Shown here one piece after another: positions 8,371 through 16,619 of a stretch of 64,000 nt of DNA (positions are counted from its first letter, which is position 1; every line of letters starts with the position of its first letter). The translations under genes and the position numbers were made by a program. The notes beneath the pieces were generated by a model that worked only from the letters and a program-made list of their open reading frames with translations, ran no database searches and was not told the DNA's origin. The stretch comes from Hydrogenophilales bacterium (GTDB lineage: Bacteria > Pseudomonadota > Gammaproteobacteria > Burkholderiales > Thiobacillaceae), in NCBI GenBank assembly GCA_016703155.1, contig JADJCP010000004.1:124001-188000 (forward strand), written 5' to 3'.

Positions 8371-9231
8371 TCATTCCGGCTTCAATCGCTGGGCAAGATC
8401 ATACAGCGCATTCTTGCGCTGGCCGCTGATGCGCGCCGCCAGACGGACAGCCTGGCTGGCCGGGAGTTCGTCGAGCAGGACTTCGAGCAGCGCTTGCGCT
8501 TGTTCCATGCCGGCATCCGGGCTGGCCACGGCGCCCGAGACCAGCAGGACAAATTCGCCGCGCTGCCGATTGGCGTCGGCCGCCAGCCAGGCGCTGGCCT
8601 CGCCCAGGGCGCAGTCGTGAATGGTCTCGAACAGTTTGGTGACCTCGCGGGCGATGAGCAGGCGACGTTCCGGGCCGAGCACGGTTTCGAGATCCGCGAT
8701 GCACTCGACGATGCGGTGCGGCGATTCGTAGAACAGGATCGGCATGGGCAGGGCACGCAGCGTTTCGAGTTCGCGCTGCCGGGCGCCGGCCTTGTGCGGC
8801 AGAAAGCCGTGGAACAGCCAGCGGCCCTCGGTATTCCCGGCCACCGACATGACCGCCGCGGCGGCGCTGGCGCCAGGGATGGGCACGACCTTGACGCCGG
8901 CCTGGCGCGCCTGAACGGCGATGTGCGCGCCGGGATCGCTGATGCCGGGGGTGCCGGCATCGCTGACCAGGGCGATGCTCTTGCCGGTCTGTAGTTCGCG
9001 CAGCAAGGACTCGGCGGCCGCGTGCTCGTTGTGCTCGTGATAGGCGTAAAGTTTCGTCTGAATGCCATACGCGGAGAGCAGCCCGGAAGTGACGCGGGTA
9101 TCCTCGGCGGCGACGATATCGGCGCTCTTCAGGATGTCCAGGGCGCGCAGGGTGATGTCGCGCAGGTTGCCGATGGGGGTGGCGACGATATACAACGTGC
9201 CGGGGCGGGCCGATTGAGCAGTGTCGGACAT
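8371..9231 (-). CDS. rsmI: 16S rRNA (cytidine-1402 2'-O)-methyltransferase RsmI
   Basis: SAM-dependent tetrapyrrole-methylase-fold enzyme that methylates the ribose of C1402 in 16S rRNA; RsmH modifies the base of the same nucleotide. It has 286 residues. The N-terminus GTLYIVATPIGNLRDIT (about 11-27) and the SDAGTPGISDPG loop (about 90-101) are family signatures. It is divergent from yraN with a 47-bp gap, the usual arrangement in beta- and gammaproteobacteria. pyrC and pilU follow in the same direction. Confidence 0.96.
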   Translation of the reverse strand: MSDTAQSARPGTLYIVATPIGNLRDITLRALDILKSADIVAAEDTRVTSGLLSAYGIQTKLYAYHEHNEHAAAESLLRELQTGKSIALVSDAGTPGISDPGAHIAVQARQAGVKVVPIPGASAAAAVMSVAGNTEGRWLFHGFLPHKAGARQRELETLRALPMPILFYESPHRIVECIADLETVLGPERRLLIAREVTKLFETIHDCALGEASAWLAADANRQRGEFVLLVSGAVASPDAGMEQAQALLEVLLDELPASQAVRLAARISGQRKNALYDLAQRLKPE

Positions 9232-9278
9232 GGATATGAAGGGGCGATAAGTTCCCCAGTGTAGCGAAAGGGAGTGCC

Positions 9279-9632
9279 ATGCAGAAAGGGTCGGCGAATA
9301 AAGGCGCGGCGGCGGAAGATCGCGCCCTGGCGCATCTGGAGCGCCAGGGGCTGCGCGCCGTGGCGCGTAACTGGCGGGTGCGCGGCGGCGAGATCGATTT
9401 GATCATGCGTGACGGTCCGGTGCTGGTCTTCGTCGAGGTGCGCGCCCGCGGTGGCGCGGCGTTCGGTGGCGCGGCGGGCAGCGTCACTTCGACGAAACAG
9501 GCGCGGCTGATCCATGCCGCGCGTTTGTATCTTTCCGGCCTGGTCACGGTGCCGCCTTGCCGCTTCGATGTCGTCGCCGAACAGGCCGGCCAGCTGACCT
9601 GGTTGCGCGATGCCTTTCAGGCCCCCGAGTAA
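9279..9632 (+). CDS. yraN: UPF0102 endonuclease-fold protein YraN
   Basis: Small protein with a predicted Holliday-junction-resolvase/restriction-endonuclease fold; its cellular role is unsettled. It has 117 residues. The conserved core is visible: AEDRALAHLERQGLRAVARNWR, then GGEIDLIMRDG and LVFVEVRAR, which supply the E...D...ExR residues of the nuclease-like site. A GGGAG ribosome binding site lies 4 nt before the ATG. It sits in the conserved rsmI-yraN-diaA-dolP neighbourhood. Confidence 0.93.
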   Translation: MQKGSANKGAAAEDRALAHLERQGLRAVARNWRVRGGEIDLIMRDGPVLVFVEVRARGGAAFGGAAGSVTSTKQARLIHAARLYLSGLVTVPPCRFDVVAEQAGQLTWLRDAFQAPE

Positions 9633-9655
9633 CGGCCTCGTCTATAATCCGCGCC

Positions 9656-10243
9656 ATGACCGCCGCCGAACGCATCTACCAGCTTTTCGTCGAGAGTGCC
9701 CAGATCAAGATGGCCTCCGCCGAGGTATTGGCGGAGCCGATCGCCGAGGCGGCGGAGCGCATCGTCCAGTGCCTGCTCGACGACGGCAAGGTGCTCTCCT
9801 GCGGCAACGGTGGCGCCACGGCGGATGCCCAGCATTTCGCCTCCAGGCTGGTACACCGTTACGAACGCGACCGTCCGGGGCTGGCGGCCATTGCCTTGAC
9901 CGCAGACAGTTCCATCCTGACAGCCATCGCCAACGATCAGGACTATGCCCAGGTGTTCTCCCGCCAGATCAAGGCTTTGGGCTTGCCGGGCGACGTCTTG
10001 CTGGCCATCTCCACCAGCGGCAACTCGCTCAATGTGCTGGAGGCGGTGCGTGCCGCCCATGACAAGGAGATGCTGGTGATCGCCCTGACTGGCCAGGACG
10101 GCGGGGAACTCTGTACGCTGCTGAGCGATCAGGACATCCTGATATGCGTGCCCGCCGACACCGCCGCGCGCATCCTGGAAGTCCATCTAGTGGCCATACA
10201 CTGTCTGTGCGACAGTATCGATTACCTGTTATTGGGAGCTTGA
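9656..10243 (+). CDS. diaA: SIS-domain protein DiaA / phosphoheptose isomerase family
   Basis: SIS-domain protein of 195 residues. In this neighbourhood (yraN upstream, BON lipoprotein downstream) it is most likely DiaA, which binds DnaA and helps time replication initiation; phosphoheptose isomerase GmhA is the closely related alternative. The motifs CGNGGATADAQHFASRLV (about 44-61) and AISTSGNSLNVLEAV fit both. The start is the ATG at 9656 (MTAAERIYQLFVES); the frame is open upstream into yraN. A TATAAT hexamer lies 8 nt before this ATG. The stop overlaps the next gene's start. Confidence 0.88.
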   Translation: MTAAERIYQLFVESAQIKMASAEVLAEPIAEAAERIVQCLLDDGKVLSCGNGGATADAQHFASRLVHRYERDRPGLAAIALTADSSILTAIANDQDYAQVFSRQIKALGLPGDVLLAISTSGNSLNVLEAVRAAHDKEMLVIALTGQDGGELCTLLSDQDILICVPADTAARILEVHLVAIHCLCDSIDYLLLGA

Positions 10244-10818
10244 TGATGCGCTTTAGCCTTCGCGCCGTGCTGCTCGCCCTCTCGGCGAGTGCGGCACTGA
10301 CCGGTTGTTCGACCGCCATGTTCCGGGGCGCCGACGCCGGTGTGACCATTACCGACGACCGGCGGACGCCGGGTACCTATGTCACCGACGAGGATATCAG
10401 CATCCGTACCGGGCGCCTGTTCTCGGAGCAGGCGCCCGGTGGGGCGCACGCCACTTTCAGCAGTTTCAACCGGCGTGTGCTGATCACCGGGCAGGTGCCG
10501 AGCGAGGAAGTCAGGAAAAGTGCCGCCAGCATCGCCCACATGCACCCGGATGCCCGCGACGTGGTCAATGAACTGGTCGTTGGTGAAACAACCAGCCTCT
10601 ATCGACGCACCGCCGACAGCTACGTCACCACGAAGGTCAAGACGCGTCTGGTCGACGATACGCGGGTGAGCGCCAATCACGTCAAGGTGATCACCGAGGA
10701 CGGCGTGGTCTACCTGATGGGCTTGGTCAAACGCGAGGAAGGCCAGGTGGCCGCCGAGATCGCCGCGCGTACCAGCGGCGTGGCGCGTGTCATCAAGGTA
10801 TTCGAGTACATGGATTGA
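10243..10818 (+). CDS. dolP: BON-domain outer-membrane lipoprotein, DolP (YraP)-like
   Basis: Predicted lipoprotein of 191 residues with a signal peptide and lipobox LTGC (mature Cys near residue 20), so probably anchored in the outer membrane. Two BON domains follow (about 45-115 and 120-190); the second carries DDTRVSANHVKVITEDG and VVYLMGLVKREE. E. coli DolP (YraP) supports envelope integrity and Bam function, and the diaA-dolP gene order is conserved. Two adjacent ATGs (10243, 10246) are possible starts; the first overlaps the diaA stop, suggesting coupling. Confidence 0.9.
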   Translation: MMRFSLRAVLLALSASAALTGCSTAMFRGADAGVTITDDRRTPGTYVTDEDISIRTGRLFSEQAPGGAHATFSSFNRRVLITGQVPSEEVRKSAASIAHMHPDARDVVNELVVGETTSLYRRTADSYVTTKVKTRLVDDTRVSANHVKVITEDGVVYLMGLVKREEGQVAAEIAARTSGVARVIKVFEYMD

Positions 10819-10874
10819 GGCATTGGCGATGAGCTGACGGATTCGCTGGCAAAATCCGCTTCGGGGAGGCGATG

Positions 10875-11312
10875 ATGAGCTGGATTTTCGGCATACTGAT
10901 CTTGGGCGGGGTGATTGCTTTTATCTACGTGCGCACGCGACCCAGGCCAACGCCTGCGCAGCCATTGGCCTCGACAGCATTACCCGCGGCGGCGCCTGGA
11001 CGAATTCAGCCCACCACCGAGAAGATCTGGGGAAAACGCCTTGTGGTGAACGATCCAGGCGCCTGCTTCGCCGCGCGCGCGCTTGCCGGGCAATGCTTTC
11101 TCCTGGATCACGTACCAGGGTTGCCATTGAAAGAATGCAACCATGCCGACTGTCGCTGCACATTCCAGCCGGCGCATGAACGTCGCTCCGGGAAGGAACG
11201 GCGCGAAGGCATCGAACGACGCGATATGGCGCGATTCGATGCCCCGACGGACCGGCGTTCCGGAAAAACACGCCGCAAGGACGACCATTACACATGGCAC
11301 ACCACGATATGA
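10875..11312 (+). CDS. Small membrane-anchored Cys-rich protein of unknown function
   Basis: Protein of 145 residues that I cannot assign. An N-terminal membrane helix (SWIFGILILGGVIAFIYV, about 2-19) is followed by a Pro/Ala-rich linker. The conserved-looking C-terminal half has four cysteines (C near 63, then CFLL, and ECNHADCRC) and a highly basic RRSGKERR-type tail. The Cys cluster suggests metal binding or disulphides, but this is inference. Of two in-frame ATGs (10872, 10875), the second is better spaced from GGAGG. It stands 53 bp after the BON lipoprotein and 13 bp before ubiD. Confidence 0.7.
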   Translation: MSWIFGILILGGVIAFIYVRTRPRPTPAQPLASTALPAAAPGRIQPTTEKIWGKRLVVNDPGACFAARALAGQCFLLDHVPGLPLKECNHADCRCTFQPAHERRSGKERREGIERRDMARFDAPTDRRSGKTRRKDDHYTWHTTI

Positions 11313-11325
11313 AGACTAAAGCGTC

Positions 11326-12789
11326 ATGAAATACAAGGATCTCCGGGATTTTCTGGGGCAACTGGAAGGCATGGGCGAGCTCCGGCGCATCGGCGTCGAG
11401 GTCGATCCGCATCTGGAGATGACCGAGATCGGCGACCGTGTGTTGCGCGCCGGCGGTCCGGCTCTGCTCTTCGAAAAGCCCAAGGGCCACGCCATGCCGG
11501 TGATCGCCAACCTGTTCGGCACGGTGAAGCGCGTTGCCCTGGGCATGGGCGAGGACGATCCGGCGAAACTGCGCGAGATCGGCAAGCTGCTCGCCTATCT
11601 CAAGGAACCCGAACCGCCCAAGGGCTTGCGCGACGCCTGGGACAAGTGGCCGATCCTCAAGCAGGTCATGAACATGACCCCCAGGGTGGTTGGTTCGCCG
11701 GCCTGTCAGGAGGTGGTTTGGGAAGGCAAGGACGTCGATCTGGCGCGCTTGCCCATCCAGACCTGCTGGCCGGGCGACGCCGGGCCGCTGCTGACCTGGG
11801 GCCTGGTGGTTACCAAAGGGCCGCACAAGCCGCGCCAGAACCTGGGCATCTATCGCCAGCAGGTCATCGGCCCGAACAAGCTGATCATGCGCTGGCTGGC
11901 GCATCGCGGCGGTGCCCTGGATTTCCGCGAATTCCAGCAGGCGCATCCTGGCCAGCCCTTCCCCATCGCCGTCGCCGTCGGTGCCGATCCGGCGACCATC
12001 CTCGGCGCGGTGACGCCGGTGCCGGATTCGCTCTCGGAATACCAGTTCGCCGGCCTGCTGCGCGGCGCCAAGACCGAGGTGGCGAAGGCGCTGGGGTCGG
12101 ATCTGCAGGTACCGGCCTCCGCCGAGATCGTTCTGGAGGGTGTCATCCATCCCGGTGAGACGGCCCTGGAAGGACCGTTCGGCGACCATACCGGCTACTA
12201 CAACGAGCAGGACCATTTCCCGGTGTTCAGCGTCGAACGCATCACTTTGCGCCGCGATCCGATCTACCACAGCACCTACACCGGCAAGCCGCCGGACGAA
12301 CCGGCCATCCTCGGGGTCGCCCTGAACGAGGTCTTCGTGCCGTTACTGCAGAAGCAGTTTCCGGAGATCGTCGATTTCTACCTGCCGCCCGAGGGCTGCT
12401 CCTATCGCATGGCCTGCATCAGCATGAAGAAGCAGTACCCTGGCCATGCCAAGCGGTTGATGTTCGGCGTCTGGTCCTTCCTGCGCCAGTTCATGTACAC
12501 CAAGTTCATCCTGGTCACCGACGATGATGTTAACGTGCGCGACTGGAAAGAGGTCATCTGGGCCTTGACCACGCGTGTCGATCCGGCACGCGACACCCTG
12601 CTGGTGGAGAACACGCCCATCGACTATCTCGACTTCGCCAGTCCGGTCTCCGGTCTGGGCTCGAAGATGGGCATCGATGCCACCAACAAGTGGCCCGGCG
12701 AAACCAATCGCGAGTGGGGCCGGACCATAGACATGGATGCCGACGTGAAGCGGCGCGTCGATGCGCTCTGGAATCAACTGAGTTTGTAA
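11326..12789 (+). CDS. ubiD: 3-octaprenyl-4-hydroxybenzoate decarboxylase UbiD
   Basis: Prenylated-FMN-dependent decarboxylase of ubiquinone biosynthesis. It has 487 residues, close to E. coli UbiD (497). The N-terminus MKYKDLRDFLGQLE is typical. Family signatures include QNLGIYRQQVIG (about 182-193), HRGGALDF, and the catalytic-region glutamate in LEGPFGDHTGYY (about 282-293). UbiX, which makes the prenyl-FMN cofactor, is not in the window. It stands 13 bp downstream of the small Cys-rich membrane protein. Confidence 0.96.
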   Translation: MKYKDLRDFLGQLEGMGELRRIGVEVDPHLEMTEIGDRVLRAGGPALLFEKPKGHAMPVIANLFGTVKRVALGMGEDDPAKLREIGKLLAYLKEPEPPKGLRDAWDKWPILKQVMNMTPRVVGSPACQEVVWEGKDVDLARLPIQTCWPGDAGPLLTWGLVVTKGPHKPRQNLGIYRQQVIGPNKLIMRWLAHRGGALDFREFQQAHPGQPFPIAVAVGADPATILGAVTPVPDSLSEYQFAGLLRGAKTEVAKALGSDLQVPASAEIVLEGVIHPGETALEGPFGDHTGYYNEQDHFPVFSVERITLRRDPIYHSTYTGKPPDEPAILGVALNEVFVPLLQKQFPEIVDFYLPPEGCSYRMACISMKKQYPGHAKRLMFGVWSFLRQFMYTKFILVTDDDVNVRDWKEVIWALTTRVDPARDTLLVENTPIDYLDFASPVSGLGSKMGIDATNKWPGETNREWGRTIDMDADVKRRVDALWNQLSL

Positions 12790-12800
12790 GCGACTGAATC

Positions 12801-13826
12801 ATGATCACCCCGGAAAAACTTGCGGCATTCATTCCATTCGATACCCTCACCGCCGCGGGCCTCGGCGAGGCCACCAAGGCGGCCACGGAGCGCTTCTGCC
12901 AGCCGGGCGAGGTGTTGTTCCGCCAAGGCGAGGACGACGGTGTGGTCTACTATCTGCTGGAGGGCGAAGTCATACTGACCACCGCCAAGCAAGACACGGC
13001 GCTGGTCGTCAGGGCCGGCAGCGAAACCGCCCGGCATCCCCTGGCGCGGCTCAAGCCCAGGCGTTACAAGGGTGTCGCCACCGGTCCGGTGAAAGTCGTG
13101 GTCATCGACGACGATTTCCTGGAAAACCTGATCACCGCCGACCAGACGGCGGCCTACGAAGTGGCCGAGATCGACGGCGAGGATCCGGAATGGATGTTCC
13201 GTCTGCTGACGCCGCCGGCCTTTCAGCGCGTGCCGTCGGCGAATCTCGCGGCCCTGTTCGCCAAACTCGAACCGGTGCCGGTCAAGGCTGGCCAGGTCAT
13301 TCTCCGCGAGGGCGAGCCGGGCGACTATTACTACCTGATCAAGGCCGGTCGGGCCCAGGTCACCCGACGCCATGGCGAAAAGGAAAACATCCTCGCGGAG
13401 CTTGAAGTCGGTGGCGGCTTCGGTGAGGAAGCCCTCCTCTCCGGCGATCCACGCAATGCCAGTGTCAGCATGCTCACCGACGGCATTTTGATGCGCCTGT
13501 CCAAGGCCGATTTCGATCCGATCCTGCGCGAACCGCTGGTGCACTGGGTGGACATCAAACAGGCCGGGGCGTTGATCAAGGGCGGCGCGGGTCTGCTCGA
13601 CGTGCGTCTGGAGGATGAGTTCCGGGCCCATACCCTGGCCGGGGCACATAACCTGCCGCTCTATCTGCTGCGTCACAAGGCCAGGGCACTCGATATGCGG
13701 CGCAAATACATCCTGTTCTGCCAGACTGACCGGCGCTCCTGTGCCGCCGCGTTCCTGCTGACCCAGCGCGGCTTCGACGTCTATGTCCTGAAGGGTGGCA
13801 TCAACTCCGTGCAAGAAGGGCGTTGA
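12801..13826 (+). CDS. Double cyclic-nucleotide-binding domain protein with C-terminal rhodanese domain
   Basis: Soluble protein of 341 residues. Two cNMP-binding folds (about 20-130 and 145-250) precede a rhodanese-like domain (about 255-338). The second fold carries EGEPGDYYYLIKAGRAQV and GGGFGEEALLSG, the latter resembling the phosphate-binding cassette; the first is more divergent. The rhodanese loop YILFCQTDRRS has a cysteine in the position expected for sulfurtransfer (C-x4-R). There is no helix-turn-helix, so it is not a classical CRP regulator. A nucleotide-gated sulfurtransferase or redox sensor is inference. It follows ubiD by 11 bp. Confidence 0.85.
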   Translation: MITPEKLAAFIPFDTLTAAGLGEATKAATERFCQPGEVLFRQGEDDGVVYYLLEGEVILTTAKQDTALVVRAGSETARHPLARLKPRRYKGVATGPVKVVVIDDDFLENLITADQTAAYEVAEIDGEDPEWMFRLLTPPAFQRVPSANLAALFAKLEPVPVKAGQVILREGEPGDYYYLIKAGRAQVTRRHGEKENILAELEVGGGFGEEALLSGDPRNASVSMLTDGILMRLSKADFDPILREPLVHWVDIKQAGALIKGGAGLLDVRLEDEFRAHTLAGAHNLPLYLLRHKARALDMRRKYILFCQTDRRSCAAAFLLTQRGFDVYVLKGGINSVQEGR

Positions 13827-13911
13827 GAGATCTGCCCGCGTTATCGCCGTGGGGCTTGCGGCGGAAAAATAGTTGAGTAAAATAGTAAGCAATTATTTTT
13901 GGAGCGCTGCC

Positions 13912-14499
13912 ATGACCCACGAACTCATCAACGCCGCCCGTGCCGGCGATCACGAAAGCATCCGTCAATTGCTGAAGGCGGGTGCCAATGCCGGCCAGGC
14001 CGACGAAAACGGCGAGACCCCCTTGATGACGGCGGCCCACCTCGGCCATCTCGAAGCCGTTCAGGCGCTGATCGCCGCCGGTGCCGACGTCAACGCCCAG
14101 GATGCCAACGGCTGGACGGCCCTGTTCAAGGCCGCCTACAACCATGAGCTCGATTGCGGTTACGCCCTGATCGTCCAGGCGTTGATCGATGCCGGTGCCG
14201 ACGTCAACGCGCGCATCTTCTTCGGCATCACGCCGCTGATGCTGGCCGCCGGCGGCGGCGAAGCGGCGGTCTGCGAGGCCTTGCTGAATGCCGGCGCCGA
14301 GGTCAAGGCGGTCAACGAGCATGGTCGTACCGCGCTGCAGATGGCCAAGGAGCGTCACTACGTCGACGTCATCAACCTGCTTTACGAGGCCGAGGGTTAC
14401 GTCAACGAAACCGAAGGTGGCGGCACCTGCGCCTCGACCGCCGCGCGTGGCCCGAGCGATGCCAAGGTGGTGAACTTCATGAAGCGCCCAATGCACTGA
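13912..14499 (+). CDS. Ankyrin-repeat protein
   Basis: Cytosolic protein of 195 residues made of about five ankyrin repeats, visible as recurring GETPLMTAAHLGH, AAGADVNAQDANGWTALFKAA, DAGADVNARIFFGITPLMLAA and NAGAEVKAVNEHGRTALQMA. No signal peptide or membrane helix is seen. Such repeats bind other proteins; no partner is evident. The start at 13912 (MTHELINAARAGD) has GGAG 7 nt upstream; the frame is open 39 nt further. A promoter-like TTGCGG/TAAAAT pair lies at 13856-13883. Confidence 0.88.
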   Translation: MTHELINAARAGDHESIRQLLKAGANAGQADENGETPLMTAAHLGHLEAVQALIAAGADVNAQDANGWTALFKAAYNHELDCGYALIVQALIDAGADVNARIFFGITPLMLAAGGGEAAVCEALLNAGAEVKAVNEHGRTALQMAKERHYVDVINLLYEAEGYVNETEGGGTCASTAARGPSDAKVVNFMKRPMH

Positions 14500-14535
14500 C
14501 GGCGCCGGTCTGGCCGAGAGGGCCAGTGGAGAGTC

Positions 14536-15627
14536 TTAGCCGTCGCGCGCCAACCTGGTCTCGTAGGCCACCGAGAGTGCTTCCTTCTGCGCCAGACCCG
14601 GCACGGCGGGGAGCGCGAAGTCTGTGAGCAGGCGCCGGACGAAGTTTTCGTCGAGATCGTCGGTGATGAACACGAAGCGGCTGCGCCGGTCGGCGTCGGG
14701 CCACTCCGGCAGATAGGCCGGGGCGTGGAAGACGTGCTGGACGGCGTGCAGTACCAGCGGCTTGTCTTCGCCGATGGCATTCACCAGCGCCTTCATGCGC
14801 AGGATGTGCTTCGCCCGGAAGCTCATCAGCATCTCCAGGGCGGCGCTGAGGCCAAGCCAGTCGAGCGGCTGGTCGAAACTGACGGTAAAGCTGCGGATGC
14901 CGCTGACGTGGCGCGCTGGCGCCGTGGCCCGGCGCAGGCCGGTGCGACCGGCACCCGCTGGGGTGTAACAACTTTCCGCGAGCCAGCGCAGCACATCCGG
15001 GTGCTTTTCTTCCGGGCGGAACAGGCCGCAGTTCATGATCAGGGCTGGATCGATATCACCGTGCCTGACGACGTGCAGCGGCGCGGCTGGATTCAGTGCG
15101 TGCAGCCTCAGGCGCAACGCGGCCAGCGCCCCGGCCTCGGCGAGATCGGTCTTGGTCAGCAGCAGCCGGTCGGCGACGGCAATCTGGCGCGGGGCTTCGA
15201 GGTGGTCGTCGAGTTGGCCATTGGCAAGCACCGCGTCGACCGTGGTGATTACACCATCCATGCGCATATGTGCCGCGACATAGCGGTCATGCAAAAGGGT
15301 ATCGAGGATCGGCGCCGGATCGGCAATGCCTGTGGTCTCGATGACGATCCGCTCGAAGGGCGGCAGGGTGCCGTCCTGGCGTCCCAGCCAGAGGTTTTTC
15401 AGTGTCGGCGCCAGCGAACCTTGCACCTGGCAGCAGACACAGCCGCCCGAGAGCAGCACCAGCGGCCCGCGCGTTTCTTCGAGCAATTGGTGGTCCAGAC
15501 CGATCTCGCCAAATTCGTTCATCACCACGGCGGTGAGCGGCAGGCGCTTGAGTAGCTGATTGAGCACCGTGGTCTTGCCCGAACCGAGGAAACCGGTGAG
15601 CAGGGTGACTGGCAGCGAATCCATCAT
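14536..15627 (-). CDS. CobW/G3E-family GTPase, putative metal chaperone
   Basis: GTP-binding protein of 363 residues. The Walker A motif TGFLGSGKTTVLNQ is at about 11-24, the metal-binding GGCVCC motif (CxCC type) at about 61-66, and the NKxD-type base motif appears as LLTKTDLAE (about 157-165). A CobW C-terminal domain covers about 245-355. The family includes zinc chaperones such as ZigA/YeiR and CobW itself; no cobalamin genes or Zur box are nearby, so the metal cannot be assigned. It is a single gene, convergent with the ankyrin gene. Confidence 0.9.
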   Translation of the reverse strand: MMDSLPVTLLTGFLGSGKTTVLNQLLKRLPLTAVVMNEFGEIGLDHQLLEETRGPLVLLSGGCVCCQVQGSLAPTLKNLWLGRQDGTLPPFERIVIETTGIADPAPILDTLLHDRYVAAHMRMDGVITTVDAVLANGQLDDHLEAPRQIAVADRLLLTKTDLAEAGALAALRLRLHALNPAAPLHVVRHGDIDPALIMNCGLFRPEEKHPDVLRWLAESCYTPAGAGRTGLRRATAPARHVSGIRSFTVSFDQPLDWLGLSAALEMLMSFRAKHILRMKALVNAIGEDKPLVLHAVQHVFHAPAYLPEWPDADRRSRFVFITDDLDENFVRRLLTDFALPAVPGLAQKEALSVAYETRLARDG

Positions 15628-15647
15628 GTCTCACCCCACTGACGGCA

Positions 15648-15750
15648 CTCCCCCCTTTGAAAAAGGGGGGCTGGGGGGGATTTAACGGCGGTTGGAATTC
15701 GATATGCCCAAGAAATCCCCCTCAATCCCCCTTTTCCAAAGGGGGAAGCA
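15648..15750. repeat. Imperfect inverted-repeat element of about 100 bp
   Basis: Left arm 15648-15684 (CCCCCCTTTGAAAAAGGGGG then CTGGGGGGGATTT) and right arm 15711-15750 (AAATCCCCCTCAATCCCCC then TTTTCCAAAGGGGG) are near reverse complements around an unrelated 26-bp centre. Each arm also contains its own small palindrome. It lies between the CobW-type gene and yidD and has no coding capacity. It looks like a dispersed MITE/REP-class element, which is inference from structure. Confidence 0.75.
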
Positions 15751-15805
15751 CGGCTGGTGGGCGGCAACGCACGTGAATGCCGGTACAGGCGTGCGCTAGA
15801 ACCGT

Positions 15806-16024
15806 TCATGGTACCGGATCGTGGCCGCCCGGGTGATACGGGTGGCAGCGGCCGATGCGCCGGATGGCTAGCCAACTGCCCTTGAGCGCGCCGTGTTTGG
15901 CCACCGCGTCCATGGCGTACTCCGAACAGGTCGGGTAAAACCGGCACTGGTTGCCGAAGTACGGCGACAGGGCGATCTGGTAGAGGCGGATGGCGCCGCG
16001 CAGCAGGCGCTGGCCGAGGTTCAC
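15806..16024 (-). CDS. yidD: Membrane protein insertion efficiency factor YidD
   Basis: Small protein of 72 residues of the UPF0161 family, associated with the inner membrane and thought to help YidC-dependent insertion. Signature motifs are RGAIRLYQIALSPYFGNQCR and FYPTCSEYAMDAV (about 9-42), then RRIGRCHPYHPGGHDPVP. Here it is detached from rpmH-rnpA-yidC and instead follows an unknown membrane gene with a 4-nt overlap. Confidence 0.95.
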   Translation of the reverse strand: MNLGQRLLRGAIRLYQIALSPYFGNQCRFYPTCSEYAMDAVAKHGALKGSWLAIRRIGRCHPYHPGGHDPVP

Positions 16025-16497
16025 GCGGGCACCGACATGCCGGCGCTGTGGTACATGTAGGCCGCGAAATCCGGGTCTTCGCCCTTCAGCAGTTCCGGCA
16101 GTTCGCTACGGTAATCGGCGCGCGCGCACCATTCGCTGATGTAGTCGTCCCAGGTCTGCCAGAGACGGCGGCGTTGCCGGTTCATGTCGTCCTCGTAGAC
16201 CATGACGAAGGCGCGTTCGAAGATCGAGGTGAGGATGCCGAACAGGGCATAGCGGCGCTCCTTCTGTTCTTCGTCGAGGACAATGACTTCGGCGGTGCGA
16301 CGCAGCAGCTTCAGGTCGGCGTTGTCGAGCACCAGTTTCAGGAAGTCGGCGTAGGTTTCGGCCAGACGCTGGTGCAGTTCCTCTTCGTCGGCCTGGCGCT
16401 CGCGGCGCTGTTCCCAGAGGAAGACGCCGATGGCGAAGGGCAGGCCGACGACGGTGACGATGTAGCTGAGGAGTTCCCAGGTTTCCAGGCTAGGCAT
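16021..16497 (-). CDS. Membrane-anchored protein of unknown function
   Basis: Protein of 158 residues with one N-terminal hydrophobic segment (LLSYIVTVVGLPFAIGVFLW, about 8-27) followed by a long charged, largely helical cytoplasmic part starting EQRRERQADEEELHQRL. I recognise no domain. The ATG at 16497 is chosen because the membrane helix follows directly; the frame is open 60 nt upstream. Its stop overlaps the yidD start by 4 nt, so the two are probably translated together. Confidence 0.75.
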   Translation of the reverse strand: MPSLETWELLSYIVTVVGLPFAIGVFLWEQRRERQADEEELHQRLAETYADFLKLVLDNADLKLLRRTAEVIVLDEEQKERRYALFGILTSIFERAFVMVYEDDMNRQRRRLWQTWDDYISEWCARADYRSELPELLKGEDPDFAAYMYHSAGMSVPA

Positions 16498-16619
16498 GTT
16501 TAGGCGTGGCCGATGCGATGCGCTGGGGACTGAACTGAGCGGACCACAGTCTCTCACCGAGCGATGAAGCCGGCACTCGCCCGTGGTTCATGCCGAGCCA
16601 CGGTGCGGGGTGGGCGACA

